Shown: positions 1 to 11,864 of the stretch, piece after piece | Layout: every line of letters begins with the position of its first letter | Numbering within the stretch: position 1 is the first letter of the stretch | NCBI GenBank assembly: GCA_009780515.1 | Contig: WQZX01000002.1 | Span: forward strand, 42,745 to 106,744 | Direction of reading: 5' to 3' | DNA from: Nocardioidaceae bacterium | GTDB lineage: Bacteria > Actinomycetota > Actinomycetes > Propionibacteriales > Nocardioidaceae | DNA: 64,000 bases | The notes under the pieces: generated by a model | Told to the model about the DNA's origin: nothing | The model's input: only the letters and a program-made list of their open reading frames with translations | Databases searched by the model: none | Translations under genes and position numbers: made by a program

Positions 1-233
1 ACCTCAAGGACGGCATCACGATCAACGCCGTCGCACCGGGCTTCATCATCACCCAGATGACCGCCGCGATGCCGCTCGGCCCGCGCGAGGTCGGCCAGCG
101 CCTCAACGCCATGTCGCAGGGCGGTCTGCCGGTCGACGTGGCCGAGGCGATCGCCTGGTACGCGTCCGCCGGCTCGACCGCGGTCAACGGCAACGTGGTC
201 CGCGTCTGCGGCCAGATGATGCTGGGCGCCTGA
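1..233 (+). CDS. SDR-family 3-oxoacyl-ACP reductase, C-terminal part
   Basis: Only the last 76 codons are in the window; the frame is open from the first base to the TGA at 231-233. The fragment has the SDR C-terminal pattern NAVAPG followed by a T-Q-M loop and an [17 protein letters not shown] segment typical of FabG-like ketoacyl reductases. These NADPH-dependent cytoplasmic enzymes reduce 3-ketoacyl thioesters. The next gene, a MaoC-type dehydratase, starts one base after this stop. That pairing matches the mycobacterial fabG4-htdX arrangement, where reductase and dehydratase act in successive steps of acyl-chain metabolism. The exact substrate cannot be told from this fragment. The catalytic Tyr-x3-Lys lies outside the window. 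Confidence 0.85.
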   Translation, partial: LKDGITINAVAPGFIITQMTAAMPLGPREVGQRLNAMSQGGLPVDVAEAIAWYASAGSTAVNGNVVRVCGQMMLGA

Positions 234-234
234 C

Positions 235-1080
235 ATGGCACTGCCCGTCATGGTGAGGGCGGCGCTGCCCGCCGTACCCGTCGTCAACCAGCTGCCCGGG
301 ATCAAGAAGACCGGTGGCTCGCTGCCCGACGTGACGCTGCGCCGCGACGACGTCGCGGTGGAGCGCACGCAGGTCGAGCGGTACGCCGCGGTGTGCGGCT
401 TCCCGAACAAGGACGTCGCGCCGGTCCCCTACCTGCACATGCTGGCGTTCCCGCTGCACATGGAGCTGATGACCGACGCGCGGTTCCCGTTCCCGGCCAT
501 CGGCTCGGTGCACCTCGAGAACACCATCGTCGAGCACCGTCCCGTCGCCATCGGCGAGAGCGTCTCGCTGGCGCTGCAGGCCACCAACCTGCGCGCCAGC
601 ACCAAGGGCCGCGCCTGGGACATGAACGTCACCGGCACCGTCGGTGACGAGGTCGTGTGGGAGTCCACGTCGACGTACCTCCGCGTCGGCAAGGGCGACA
701 AGGAGAACGGCGACCCGGGCATGAGCCTGGACGCAGTGGACGTGAAGGGTCCGGTGTGGAGCCTGCCGGACAACCTGGGCCGCAGGTATGCCGCGGTCTC
801 GGGCGACCGGAACCCCATCCACCTCTACCCGCTGACCGCGAAGGCGCTCGGCTTCCCGCGCCACATCGCCCACGGCATGTGGAGCAAGGCCGCCTGCATC
901 GCGGCCCTGGAGAACCGGCTGCCCGACGCGGTGAAGGTCGAGGTCGCGTTCAAGAAGCCGATCTTCCTGCCCGGCAAGGCGCGCTTCGGCGCCGAGGAGA
1001 CCGCCAACGGCTGGAGCTTCGCGCTGGTGAGCCCGAAGTCGGGTGCGCCCCACCTGCTCGGTCGTACGACGAGCCTGTAG
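235..1080 (+). CDS. MaoC-family 3-hydroxyacyl dehydratase (HtdX-like)
   Basis: 281 aa, the usual length for actinobacterial double-hotdog MaoC dehydratases such as HtdX. The hydratase signature is in the C-terminal hotdog, with Asp191 and His196 in SGDRNPIH followed by a GFPRHIAHGMW segment. The protein is expected to interconvert 3-hydroxyacyl and trans-2-enoyl thioesters in fatty-acid synthesis or degradation. The ATG is one base after the stop of the upstream ketoreductase, so the two are almost certainly cotranscribed and functionally paired. A strong hairpin follows the stop. The choice of ACP or CoA thioester as substrate is inferred from the neighbour only. Confidence 0.88.
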   Translation: MALPVMVRAALPAVPVVNQLPGIKKTGGSLPDVTLRRDDVAVERTQVERYAAVCGFPNKDVAPVPYLHMLAFPLHMELMTDARFPFPAIGSVHLENTIVEHRPVAIGESVSLALQATNLRASTKGRAWDMNVTGTVGDEVVWESTSTYLRVGKGDKENGDPGMSLDAVDVKGPVWSLPDNLGRRYAAVSGDRNPIHLYPLTAKALGFPRHIAHGMWSKAACIAALENRLPDAVKVEVAFKKPIFLPGKARFGAEETANGWSFALVSPKSGAPHLLGRTTSL

Positions 1081-1088
1081 GTCACGCT

Positions 1089-1126
1089 CACGAGGCCCGC
1101 TCCCGATGCCGGGGGCGGGCCTCGTG
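1089..1126. terminator. Hairpin terminator between convergent genes
   Basis: A 12-bp perfect inverted repeat (1089-1100 with 1115-1126, CACGAGGCCCGC and its complement) with a 14-nt loop lies between the convergent dehydratase and thioesterase genes. There is no clear T tract, as is common in high-GC genomes. It could serve both strands. Confidence 0.75.
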
Positions 1127-1130
1127 CACG

Positions 1131-2000
1131 TCAGGACCCCGGCTTCTGCCTCGGCCTGATCAGCCCCTCCTGGGCGACGGTCGCGACGAGCTCGCCGGAC
1201 TGGGTGAAGATGCGCCCGATGGCGAGGCCACGGGCGCCCTGGGCCGACGGCGACCACTGGTCGTAGAGCCACCACTCGTCGGCGCGGAAGGGTCGGTGGA
1301 ACCAGATGGTGTGGTCGAGCGAGGCCATCTGGACGTTGCGCGGCTCGCCGCCGTCGTGCGCGGCGAGGGTCGCGCCGAGCAAGGAGACGTCGCTGGCGTA
1401 GGTGAAGGTCGCGAGGTGCTCGGTCGGCTCGTCGGACAGCTGCCCGTCGATGCGGATCCAGAGCTGGGTGCGCGACGGGTGCATCGGGTCGCGCTCGAGG
1501 CCGTGGCGGGAGTTGCCCAGCCACCGCACGTCCAGCGCGGCCCACTCCTGGCCGAGGCCGTCGTCGGAGCCGCGCCGGCGCATCAGCTCGATGAGGTCCA
1601 TGCCCAGCTCCGGCGGCTTCACGTCGGGCATGACGTCCTGGTGCTCGAAGCCCTCCTCAGGCCGGTGGAAGCTGATCGACTGGTAGTAGATCGGCCGGCC
1701 GTGCTGGCGCGCGAGCACCCGGCGGGTGGCGAACGACCTGCCGTCGCGGGTGCGCTCGACGTCGTAGATGATCGGGACCTGGTAGTCGCCGGGCAGCAGG
1801 AAGTAGGAGTGCAGCGAGTGCACGTGCAGGTCCGGCTCGACCGTGCGCGACCCGGCGATCAGCGCCTGGGCGGCCACCTGGCCGCCGTACACGCGCTGCC
1901 GGATGGTCTCGGGCTGGGTGCCGCGGAAGAGGTTCGTGTCGAGTCGCTCGAGGTCGAGCAGCTCGACCAGCTTGCGGGTCGCCTCGGGTCCACCGCTCAT
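1131..2000 (-). CDS. tesB: Acyl-CoA thioesterase II (TesB type)
   Basis: 289 aa, close to the usual 285-290 of TesB. It has two hotdog halves: the N-terminal half carries GTQPETIRQRVYGGQVAAQA, and the C-terminal half carries LDHTIWFHRPF and a terminal QEGLIRPR. These match the Asp and Gln of the TesB catalytic network. The enzyme hydrolyses medium- and long-chain acyl-CoA to free fatty acid and CoA in the cytoplasm. The start is the ATG that overlaps the stop of the upstream PAC2 gene by 4 bp (ATGA). The open frame extends further upstream, but that stretch lies inside PAC2 and is not homologous to TesB. Confidence 0.92.
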   Translation of the reverse strand: MSGGPEATRKLVELLDLERLDTNLFRGTQPETIRQRVYGGQVAAQALIAGSRTVEPDLHVHSLHSYFLLPGDYQVPIIYDVERTRDGRSFATRRVLARQHGRPIYYQSISFHRPEEGFEHQDVMPDVKPPELGMDLIELMRRRGSDDGLGQEWAALDVRWLGNSRHGLERDPMHPSRTQLWIRIDGQLSDEPTEHLATFTYASDVSLLGATLAAHDGGEPRNVQMASLDHTIWFHRPFRADEWWLYDQWSPSAQGARGLAIGRIFTQSGELVATVAQEGLIRPRQKPGS

Positions 2001-2953
2001 TGCTCGCCCCTGTCGGTGCCCTCGCCGTCGTTGCCGTCGAGCCCGGCGAGGAACTGCTCGAACTGCCGGCCGAGGTCCTCGCCGGTCGGCAGCGGCTCGT
2101 CCTGCGCGAGCAGGCTGTTGCCCTCGGCCTCGGCACGCGCGAACGTGTCGTACTGCGCCTCGAGGGCGTTGACGACGTCGCGGACCTCCTCGTTGGCGGC
2201 GAGGTGGCGGTCGATCTCCTCGGTGCGTACGTCGGCGGCGGCGTGCAGGTCCGAGAGGTCGATGGTGAGCCGGGCGGCCCGCTCGACGTGCTCGAGCAGC
2301 GCGATCGTGGCCGCCGGGTGGTCCATCTGGGCGAGGTAGTGCGGGACGTGCGCGACGAAGCCCTGCGCGTCGTGGCCCCACTCCCCCAGCCGCACTTCCA
2401 GCAGCGCCTGCGCGCTGCTCGGGATCCGCAGCTCGCCGCGCCACGGGCTGGTGCCGGTCAGCAGCTCGGGCCGGTTGGCGTGGTGGGTGATCGCGATCGG
2501 TCGGGTGTGCGGCACCGCCATCGGTACGGCGCCCATCCCGATCACCAGTCGTACGCCGAACCGCTCGATGACCTCGAGCACGCCCCGGCAGAACGCCTCC
2601 CACCGGGTGTCGGGCTCCGGCCCGTGCAGCAGGAGGTACGGCGTGCCGCCGGTGTCGTGCAGCAGGCGGACGACCAGCCGCGGGGCGTCGTAGGACTCGT
2701 AGTGGTCGCGCACGAACGACATCGGGGGCCGGCGGTCGCGGTAGTCGTGGAGCTGGTCGACGTCGAAGGTGGCCACGACGACCCCACCACCGGGCGCGCC
2801 GGTGGACGTCAGGTGCGCACACGCGAGCGCGCCCGCGTTGCCGGCGTCGAGGAAGCCGTCGAGGGCCACCAGCATGCGCAGGTCCTCCACCTCGGCGAGC
2901 TCGGGCACGTCGTCGACGATGTGGACCAGCCGCGGTTGGTTCGGAGCAGTCAC
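1997..2953 (-). CDS. PAC2-family protein (proteasome-assembly-chaperone-like)
   Basis: 318 aa matching the actinobacterial PAC2 family. It begins with a segment on remodelling of a 'LVALDGFLDAGNAG' type, has a central LVIGMGAVPMAVPHTRP, and ends in an acidic tail after a helical segment containing LEAQYDTFARA. The family shares its fold with eukaryotic proteasome assembly chaperones. Its role in actinobacteria, which encode a 20S proteasome, is not established. It forms a two-gene unit with tesB through a 4-bp overlap. No nuclease or hydrolase motif is visible. Confidence 0.88.
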   Translation of the reverse strand: MTAPNQPRLVHIVDDVPELAEVEDLRMLVALDGFLDAGNAGALACAHLTSTGAPGGGVVVATFDVDQLHDYRDRRPPMSFVRDHYESYDAPRLVVRLLHDTGGTPYLLLHGPEPDTRWEAFCRGVLEVIERFGVRLVIGMGAVPMAVPHTRPIAITHHANRPELLTGTSPWRGELRIPSSAQALLEVRLGEWGHDAQGFVAHVPHYLAQMDHPAATIALLEHVERAARLTIDLSDLHAAADVRTEEIDRHLAANEEVRDVVNALEAQYDTFARAEAEGNSLLAQDEPLPTGEDLGRQFEQFLAGLDGNDGEGTDRGEQ

Positions 2954-2994
2954 GACACCAGCCTATTGCCCGGACCGGTGGGCCCGGGACCCGC

Positions 2995-4245
2995 TCAGGA
3001 CGAGTAGGTGCTGGTCATCAGGTCGACGCCGCGGCGCACGAGGACCTCGGGAGTGATGTGCAGCAGCGACGGGATGACCTGGTCCTGGTCCGCACCGCCC
3101 GAGAGCTGCTCGAACAGCGTCCAGAGGGTCCTCTGGCCGTAGGTGTTCGCGATGTACTGGCAGACCCACCAGGACACGCCGTACCAGGCCGGGGCGTCGG
3201 CGCCGGCGAAGTCCTCGGTCGTCGGCAGGCTCTGCGCGGTCGCGCCGACCGCGAGCGCGTCGCTGGGCAGCCGGCGCTCGGAGCGCGGGAGGTTCTGGAC
3301 CGAGACGTACTCCGCGATCCCCTCGTTGAGCCACGTCGGCACACCCTGGGTGTGCGCGCCCAGCGTCGCGTGCGTCATCTCGTGCCGGATGAGGCGGTCG
3401 AAGACCATCGCCGGCTGGTCCGCGTCGCTCGGGTTGAAGGCGACGCGGTACGCCGCGGTGCCGGCCGATGCGTCGTTGACGTCGGCGGGGATCGCGATGG
3501 TCAGGCCGTCGGGCTCGGCCGGGTTGCCGACCGCCGATCCGCTCAGCCCGTTGATCATCCGCTGGTCGCTGAGCATGTAGACGACCGTGCCGAGGCCGGC
3601 CGACGGCTGGAGGGACTCGGGGATGACGAGCGAGTCGTCGTCCTTCGCCTCGGACACGGCCTCGACGACGCGGTCCGCGTGCGCGGCCGTCCTGGAGTCG
3701 AAGATCCCGAGGACGCTGCCGTACTCGTCGACGTAGACGTGCTCGACGTCCCACGGCTCGGTGCCGGTGTCGTGGCTGTCCTCCCACTCCTTGTCGGTCG
3801 TGGAGGCGAGGAGGTAGCGCTGGCCGTCGATGTTGGGGCGGAACAGCCAGCGGTCGTAGCTGCTGACCGGCTTGGCGTCGTACCCGTCGAGCTTGGTGGT
3901 GATCCGGATCTCCGCCCAGTAGGCGCCGTCGCCCGGCGCCTTGGCCAGGGTCTTCGGCACGACGGCGAGCTTGAGGCTGCCGACCGGGAGGTTCTGGATG
4001 TTCGCGAAGTAGGTGCGCTGACCGCGCTCGAGCTTGGTCTGACGGCCGCGCCTGCCCGTGACGATCGTGCGCAGGAAGCCCTGCAGGTCGTCGTCGCGGA
4101 GCGCCGTCTGCCTCCGGTGGAGGTTCTGGGTGATGGAGTAGACGATGTCCGACAGGCTGCCGTAGTAGGCGCCGGGGTCGGAGTGGGAGCAGGCGGTCAG
4201 TGGAAGCAGGCCCAGGAGGAGGGCAGCCCGCAGGAGGATCTTCAG
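2995..4245 (-). CDS. Lipoprotein with gluzincin-like HExxH motif, apparent CTG start
   Basis: 416 aa if translation begins at CTG 4245. The N-terminus then reads M-K-I-L-L-R followed by a hydrophobic stretch and lipobox LTAC, so the product should be an exported lipoprotein. Near residue 305 is [10 protein letters not shown] followed by [11 protein letters not shown], which matches the HExxH plus downstream glutamate of gluzincin zinc peptidases. The N-terminal third is a mixed alpha/beta region of unknown function. No ATG, GTG or TTG in frame precedes the signal peptide, while CTG overlaps the dxs stop as CTGA, the position where neighbours have ATGA or GTGA. A rare CTG start or a base error are the two explanations. 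Peptidase activity is inferred from the motif. Confidence 0.72.
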   Translation of the reverse strand: MKILLRAALLLGLLPLTACSHSDPGAYYGSLSDIVYSITQNLHRRQTALRDDDLQGFLRTIVTGRRGRQTKLERGQRTYFANIQNLPVGSLKLAVVPKTLAKAPGDGAYWAEIRITTKLDGYDAKPVSSYDRWLFRPNIDGQRYLLASTTDKEWEDSHDTGTEPWDVEHVYVDEYGSVLGIFDSRTAAHADRVVEAVSEAKDDDSLVIPESLQPSAGLGTVVYMLSDQRMINGLSGSAVGNPAEPDGLTIAIPADVNDASAGTAAYRVAFNPSDADQPAMVFDRLIRHEMTHATLGAHTQGVPTWLNEGIAEYVSVQNLPRSERRLPSDALAVGATAQSLPTTEDFAGADAPAWYGVSWWVCQYIANTYGQRTLWTLFEQLSGGADQDQVIPSLLHITPEVLVRRGVDLMTSTYSS

Positions 4246-6146
4246 CGTGAACCGTCCATGTCGATCAGGTCCGGCTCCGAGCGGTCGGCAGAGATGGTGT
4301 GTACGACGTCGAGCGCGATCGCCTGCGCGGTGAGGCCGATCTGCTCGAGGATGGACTCGCGCTTGGCGTGGTCGAGGAAGCGCTGCGGGATGCCGTGGAT
4401 GCGGGTCGGGGTCGTGACGCCGGCGGCCGCGAGCGTCTGCAGGAAGACCGCTCCGGCACCGCCGACCTCGCCGTTGTCCTCGATGGTCACGACCAGCCGG
4501 TGGTCCGCGGCCAGGTCGATGAGCGCGGGGTCGACGGGCTTCACCCAGCGCGGGTCGACCACGGTGACGCCGATCCCCTGGGCCACGAGCCGCTCGGCGA
4601 CGTCGAGGGCGACCGTCGCCATCGAGCCGATCCCGAGCACGAGCACGTCCCGCTCGCCAGTGCGGCGCAGCACGTCGCAGCCACCGACGCGGCCGACGGC
4701 GGTCATGTCCGCGGGCGGGGCGCCCTTGGGCAGGCGCAGCACCGTCGGGGCGTCTGTGACGTCGACGGCCTCGCGCAGGAGCTCGGCCACGCGGGCGCCG
4801 TCGCGCGGGGCCGCGAGGCGCAGACCGGGCACGACCTGGAGGATCGACATGTCCCACATGCCGTTGTGGGAGGCCCCGTCGTTGCCGGTGACGCCCGAGC
4901 GGTCGAGGACGAAGGTCACCCCGCACTTGTGCAGCGCGACGTCCATCAGCACCTGGTCGAAGGCGCGGTTGAGGAAGGTCGCGTAGACCGCGACGATCGG
5001 GTGGAGCCCACCCATCGCCAGGCCCGCGGCACTGGTGACGGCGTGCTGCTCGGCGATGCCGACGTCGAAGGTCCGCTCGGGGAACCGAGCGGCGAAGCGG
5101 TCGAGCCCCACCGGGTAGAGCATCGCGGCGGTGATGCCGACGATGTCGGTCCGCTCGTCGCCCAGCCGGACGACCTCGTCGCTGAAGAAGTCGGTCCAGA
5201 TGCGGCCCTTCGGCTTCGCGAGGCTGGTCTCGACGTCGAACGGGTCGGTCTGGTGGAGCTGGTCGACCTCGTTGAGCTCGGCGGGGTCGTAGCCGAAGCC
5301 CTTGCGGGTGATCGCGTGCACGATGACCGGGCCGCCGAACCGCTTGGCCTGGGTCAGCGCCTGCTCCATGGCCTCACGGTCGTGACCGTCGATCGGGCCG
5401 ACGTACTTGAGGCCGAGGTCCTCGAAGAGGCCCTGCGGGGCGAGCGCGTCCTTGAGGCCCTTCTTGACGGCGTGCAGGGCGTCGTACGCCGCCGGGCCGA
5501 CGCCGGGGACGGCGTTGAGCCGCTTCTTGACCAGGTCGAGGACCTGCTCGTAGCGGGGGTTGGTGCGCAGGGTGGTCAGGTGGTCGGCGAAGCCGCCGAC
5601 CGTCGGCTGGTAGGAGCGGCCGTTGTCGTTGACCACGACGACCAGGCGGCGGTCGGCGCCGGTCGCGATGTTGTTGAGTGCCTCCCAGGCCATGCCGCCG
5701 GTCAACGCGCCGTCGCCGATCACGGCGACCACGTGGCGGTCCTCGCCGCGGATGGCGTAGGCCTTGGCCAGCCCGTCGGCGTAGCTCAGCGACGTCGACG
5801 CGTGGGAGTTCTCGACGACGTCGTGCTCGGACTCGGCCTGGCTCGGGTAGCCGGACAGGCCGCCCTCCTGGCGCAGGGTGTCGAAGCGGCCGGCGCGACC
5901 GGTCAGCATCTTGTGGACGTAGGCCTGGTGGCCGGTGTCGAAGACGACGCGGTCGTGCGGGCTGTCGAAGACGCGATGGATGGCGAGGGTCAGCTCGACC
6001 ACGCCGAGGTTCGGCCCGAGGTGGCCGCCGGTGTGGGCGCAGGTCGTCACCAGCAGCTCGCGGATCTCGGTGGCGAGCTCGGCCAGCTGGTCATCGGTCA
6101 GCGCGCGCAGGTCGCGCGGGCCGGTGATCTGGTCGAGGGCACCCAT
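4242..6146 (-). CDS. dxs: 1-deoxy-D-xylulose-5-phosphate synthase
   Basis: 634 aa, full length for DXS. It condenses pyruvate and glyceraldehyde-3-phosphate with thiamine diphosphate to DXP, the first step of the MEP isoprenoid pathway. The TPP/Mg motif GDGALTGG is at 144-151, followed by NN. The transketolase pyrimidine domain shows [15 protein letters not shown] and [10 protein letters not shown], and the C-terminal transketolase domain follows. The ATG lies just after the first in-frame region that matches the family ([13 protein letters not shown]). The stop overlaps the CTG of the following lipoprotein gene. DXP also feeds thiamine and pyridoxal synthesis in many bacteria. Confidence 0.97.
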   Translation of the reverse strand: MGALDQITGPRDLRALTDDQLAELATEIRELLVTTCAHTGGHLGPNLGVVELTLAIHRVFDSPHDRVVFDTGHQAYVHKMLTGRAGRFDTLRQEGGLSGYPSQAESEHDVVENSHASTSLSYADGLAKAYAIRGEDRHVVAVIGDGALTGGMAWEALNNIATGADRRLVVVVNDNGRSYQPTVGGFADHLTTLRTNPRYEQVLDLVKKRLNAVPGVGPAAYDALHAVKKGLKDALAPQGLFEDLGLKYVGPIDGHDREAMEQALTQAKRFGGPVIVHAITRKGFGYDPAELNEVDQLHQTDPFDVETSLAKPKGRIWTDFFSDEVVRLGDERTDIVGITAAMLYPVGLDRFAARFPERTFDVGIAEQHAVTSAAGLAMGGLHPIVAVYATFLNRAFDQVLMDVALHKCGVTFVLDRSGVTGNDGASHNGMWDMSILQVVPGLRLAAPRDGARVAELLREAVDVTDAPTVLRLPKGAPPADMTAVGRVGGCDVLRRTGERDVLVLGIGSMATVALDVAERLVAQGIGVTVVDPRWVKPVDPALIDLAADHRLVVTIEDNGEVGGAGAVFLQTLAAAGVTTPTRIHGIPQRFLDHAKRESILEQIGLTAQAIALDVVHTISADRSEPDLIDMDGSR

Positions 6147-6190
6147 GGGGATGAGTCTAGGAGGTGATGGTGGAGACCAGGGCCCGACCG

Positions 6191-7144
6191 TCACAGGTCG
6201 TACGCCGCGATGGCCGGCTCGTGCAGGCTGCCGAGCCACACCCGGCCCTCGTGCTCCCTCACGCCGGTGACCATGTGGTAGCCCGCGCCGCCCACGGCAC
6301 CGTCCGGCGCGAGGTCGACGTCGTGCACGAGGGTGCCGCGGTCGTCGTACGCCTGGACGCGGACGGTGCGCTTGACCTTGGGCTGGAGCGGCTCGGGGAC
6401 CTTCGTGGCGACCTTGCGCAGGGCGAGGGGCGCGGTCTGGAGGCGCTCGACGAACGGGTCCGTCGGGCTGGCGATGGTGACCCAGATCAGGCCGTCGGAG
6501 CCGCGCGCGATGTTGTCGGGGTAGCCGGGCAGGTCGGAGCAGATCCGGTCCTGCGTGCCCGCGGCCGGGCCGGTCAGCCAGTGCCGGGTCACGCAGCGCG
6601 CGCCGGTCTGCGCGACGCAGACGAAGGACTCGTCGGCCGCGAGCGCGACGCCGTTGGCGAACGCGAGGCCGCCGACGACGGTGGCGAGGGTGCCGTCGGG
6701 CGCGAGGCGCAGCAGGCGACCGGTGCGGGTGTTCTGGACGAAGTCGTCCTTCCACCGCTCGATGCCGTAGCGCTGCGAGGAGTCGGAGAACCAGACCGTG
6801 CCGTCGGAGGCGATCGCGGCGTTGTTGCAGAACCGCATCGGGGTGCCGTCGACCGAGTCGACGATCGGCTCGACGCCGCCCGAGGCGGGATCGACCCAGA
6901 GCAGCCCCTTGTGCGCGTCGCAGATCAGCAGGCGGCCGTCGGGCGCGACCTCGATCCCGAGGGGACGGCCGCCGGTGTGGGCGACCCGGTCGATCCGCGC
7001 GCCGTCGCGGGAGACGCGGAACACCGCGCCGTCCTCGGTGCCGGTGAAGACCGAGCCCTCGTCGGGGCCGCTCGTCGCGACGACCACGTCCTCGGCTCCC
7101 GGCCCCGGGACGGGTACGACGGTGAACGATCGCGATGCGCTCAC
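6191..7144 (-). CDS. SMP-30/strictosidine-synthase-like beta-propeller protein
   Basis: 317 aa with no signal peptide. Repeated strands of a six-bladed propeller are visible, including [20 protein letters not shown], the downstream [29 protein letters not shown] and [15 protein letters not shown]. The last motif is typical of strictosidine-synthase-like and gluconolactonase proteins. The family includes metal-dependent lactonases and esterases, but the substrate here is unknown. The GTG start overlaps the stop of the NUDIX gene that is read next (GTGA, 7141-7144). Confidence 0.82.
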   Translation of the reverse strand: MSASRSFTVVPVPGPGAEDVVVATSGPDEGSVFTGTEDGAVFRVSRDGARIDRVAHTGGRPLGIEVAPDGRLLICDAHKGLLWVDPASGGVEPIVDSVDGTPMRFCNNAAIASDGTVWFSDSSQRYGIERWKDDFVQNTRTGRLLRLAPDGTLATVVGGLAFANGVALAADESFVCVAQTGARCVTRHWLTGPAAGTQDRICSDLPGYPDNIARGSDGLIWVTIASPTDPFVERLQTAPLALRKVATKVPEPLQPKVKRTVRVQAYDDRGTLVHDVDLAPDGAVGGAGYHMVTGVREHEGRVWLGSLHEPAIAAYDL

Positions 7145-7569
7145 GGCACCAGCTCCCGGTAGAGGTCGGAGGCGAGGAAGGCCGGCAGCGCCAGCGCCGC
7201 CGAGTCGGTCAGGTCGAGCTCGAGGGCGCTGGGTGGGTCGACGAAGACGATCTGGCGCCCCTCGCCGACGAGGATGTCGGCATCGGTCAGCGCGGTGGGC
7301 GCCGCGAAGACGGCCAGGGTGTCGAGCGTCCCGGTCTCCTTGTGGAATACCTCGAAGCGGCCGAAGTAGGTGATCTCGGACGTCCGGAGATCCACCGAGG
7401 TCTCCTCCCTGAGCTCACGCACGGCGCCGTCGACCTCAGCCTCGCCCTTCTCGAGGTGACCGCCGCACAGCCCCCACTGCTCGGGCGCGATCTTGGCGTG
7501 CTCGTCGCGCTCCTGCATCAGGACCCGCCCCTGCGGATCGACCAGGACGACACATGCGAAGCGGACCAT
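7141..7569 (-). CDS. NUDIX hydrolase
   Basis: 142 aa, a minimal NUDIX domain. The NUDIX box G-x5-E-x7-REUxEExGU is seen as [11 protein letters not shown] followed by [10 protein letters not shown] near residues 37-59. These enzymes hydrolyse nucleoside diphosphates linked to another moiety. A WGLCGGH segment resembles members acting on oxidised or deoxy nucleotides, but the substrate is open. The ATG 7569 was chosen over longer in-frame options because a good ribosome site (GGAGGAG) is 7-8 bases upstream and homology starts there. Confidence 0.88.
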   Translation of the reverse strand: MVRFACVVLVDPQGRVLMQERDEHAKIAPEQWGLCGGHLEKGEAEVDGAVRELREETSVDLRTSEITYFGRFEVFHKETGTLDTLAVFAAPTALTDADILVGEGRQIVFVDPPSALELDLTDSAALALPAFLASDLYRELVP

Positions 7570-7583
7570 GACAGCTCCTCCGA

Positions 7584-8285
7584 TCAGCCCGAGAACGTGG
7601 CGTACTTGCCGGGGGTCAGGAAGAACCCGACCTTCGCCCTCGTGTTCAGACAGGTCACCCCGATCTTCTCCACGGCGCACTCGAGGTTGTCCAGCGTGAC
7701 CACCGCCGGGGGCGAGATCGTCTTGGCGCCGGGCTGGCGGATGGTGTCGGAGTTGCACTCCGGCGCGGCACCGTCGTCGCCGAGCTGGATCCGGCCGACG
7801 GCGTCCGCCATCGACTGGGCGCAGACCCTCGGGTCGCGGATCGCCCCGTGCCCGAGCTCGCACGAGGTCGGGACGTACCTGTCCCGCAGCACGCAGTAGA
7901 CGGTGTCGCCCGGCGTCGTGAAGCGGGTCATGCTGGTGTGCGATGCGCCCTTGAGGGCGGCGAACCCCGCGATCGCCGCGGCGTAGGTGGTGGGTACGCC
8001 GGACGAGCCGCTCGTGCCGGTGTTCGCGGTGTCGGTGGCCATGGCGGTGGGTGCCGGCGTACCGGTCCGGGGGTGGGCCTTCGCCGACCTCGACGGCTTG
8101 GACGGCTCGGACGGCTCGGCGGAGCGCGACCTGGCGGGCGTCGGCAAGTACACCGACGACCGCGGCACCGTGGGTGATGCACGCACCGTCAAGGCGTGGT
8201 CGGTCGCGTCCAGGTTGCCGGCGTCGCAGCCCGAGACCACGGCGAGGGCGAGCAGCGCGGCTGTCACGGCGAGAAGATGGCGCAT
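7584..8285 (-). CDS. Hypothetical lipoprotein
   Basis: 233 aa starting MRHLLAVTAALLALAVVSGC, a signal peptide with lipobox VSGC at residue 20. A Ser/Thr/Pro/Ala-rich linker covers about residues 30-95. The C-terminal domain contains six cysteines (VYCVLRD, TSCELG, RVCAQ, PECNSD, LECAVE and VTCLN contexts), which suggests disulfide bonding outside the cell. A similar arrangement occurs in actinobacterial surface lipoproteins of unknown function. It precedes the NUDIX gene by 14 bases on the same strand. No enzymatic motif is seen. Confidence 0.75.
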   Translation of the reverse strand: MRHLLAVTAALLALAVVSGCDAGNLDATDHALTVRASPTVPRSSVYLPTPARSRSAEPSEPSKPSRSAKAHPRTGTPAPTAMATDTANTGTSGSSGVPTTYAAAIAGFAALKGASHTSMTRFTTPGDTVYCVLRDRYVPTSCELGHGAIRDPRVCAQSMADAVGRIQLGDDGAAPECNSDTIRQPGAKTISPPAVVTLDNLECAVEKIGVTCLNTRAKVGFFLTPGKYATFSG

Positions 8286-8351
8286 CCCCTCATCCTGTCG
8301 CGCCGGGGCGACGAAGGCACGGAGGCGCGGCGTGGGGGGCGGGTGAGAAGG

Positions 8352-8388
8352 CCGACGGCCCGCCACCCACGAGGTGACGGGCCGTCGG
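8352..8388 (-). terminator. Terminator hairpin downstream of acnA
   Basis: An 11-bp perfect stem (8352-8362 with 8378-8388, CCGACGGCCCG) and a 15-nt loop lie 33 bp past the aconitase stop. It has no T run. Confidence 0.7.
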
Positions 8389-8420
8389 GTCTCGACAGGA
8401 TCGATCAGCCGGGCGGCGCC

Positions 8421-11099
<2,679 letters not shown>

Positions 11100-11208
11100 C
11101 CGCGTCTCCGTCCTCGTCGACTCTTTGGTCGGGATAGGTCTCCGGGCCATCCTGCCGCCGTCGGCGACGACCTGGGAAGTGAGGCGAGCCTTATCCCTGC
11201 CCGGCGTT

Positions 11209-11226
11209 TATCTTGATATCAAGATA
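11209..11226. promoter_or_regulatory. 18-bp perfect palindrome upstream of acnA
   Basis: TATCTTGATATCAAGATA is perfectly self-complementary and sits in AT-rich sequence 110 bp before the aconitase start. The form matches operators of MarR-family regulators. In Streptomyces coelicolor the MarR-family regulator TamR is known to control the aconitase gene, so a TamR-like site is a reasonable guess. No regulator of that family is encoded in this window. Confidence 0.6.
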
Positions 11227-11266
11227 CCACGACCGCCGCCGGTCCCGACGTCGGGTGCGGGCGGGC

Positions 11267-11710
11267 CTAGGAGGTGGGCGAGGCGGTCGCGGACGCCGAG
11301 GCTCCGGACGCGGCGGTGACGTGGATGTCGCCCTCCTGCTGGGGGCTGTAGACCGCGGTCATCGTGACAGTCAGACCGGCGACCTTCATCGAGTCCCCCT
11401 GGCCCAGCCACGCCTGTACGGCGTCCACGGCCGGGGTGGACGAGCTCGACGGGTTGGCGATCGCGCTGACGTTCAGCTCGAACCGCTGCCCCTCCTTGCG
11501 CACGCCGTGGGTGAAGACGAACAGGCTGGTGCCGCCGACGGTCACGTTCGCCGGGTAGTTGACCTCGCCGTGCCCCTCGGGGATCGGCGAGATCCGCGCG
11601 CGGCCCGGGCCCGCCTGGAAGGCCGGCGGCCCACCGCACCCGGCCAGCAGGCCGGAGATCGCTCCGAGCGCGAGGACGACACCGACCAGACCCACCACAC
11701 GTCGCAGCAC
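11267..11710 (-). CDS. Small lipoprotein, hypothetical
   Basis: 147 aa from GTG 11710, which has GGGAG and GAGG purine tracts upstream. The N-terminus is a signal peptide ending in lipobox LLAGC at about residue 24. The mature part carries a single beta-rich domain (residues about 50-130, with NYPANVTVGGTSLFVFTHG and VAGLTVTMTAVYSP), which recalls small extracellular beta-sandwich lipoproteins. The tail is Ala/Ser-rich. Function unknown. It lies between the permease and aconitase genes on the same strand but is separated from both by more than 150 bp. Confidence 0.65.
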   Translation of the reverse strand: MLRRVVGLVGVVLALGAISGLLAGCGGPPAFQAGPGRARISPIPEGHGEVNYPANVTVGGTSLFVFTHGVRKEGQRFELNVSAIANPSSSSTPAVDAVQAWLGQGDSMKVAGLTVTMTAVYSPQQEGDIHVTAASGASASATASPTS

Positions 11711-11864
11711 GCCTCGGATTCTCCCAGGTCGACTCCCCGGGGCTCGAGCGGGGCGACACACCTGCGCGCCGGCTTCATGGATGTGTACGATCCTGACGCC
11801 CGACGGACCGCTCCGGCCGCCGACTTCGCGCACTCCACACGGAGCGGCGCGAGGTGTGCTCGAA

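Noticed and set aside
11175..11193. Possible IdeR/DtxR iron box upstream of acnA
   Set aside because: It matches only 12 of 19 positions of the consensus, below what is usual for real boxes, and lacks good dyad symmetry.
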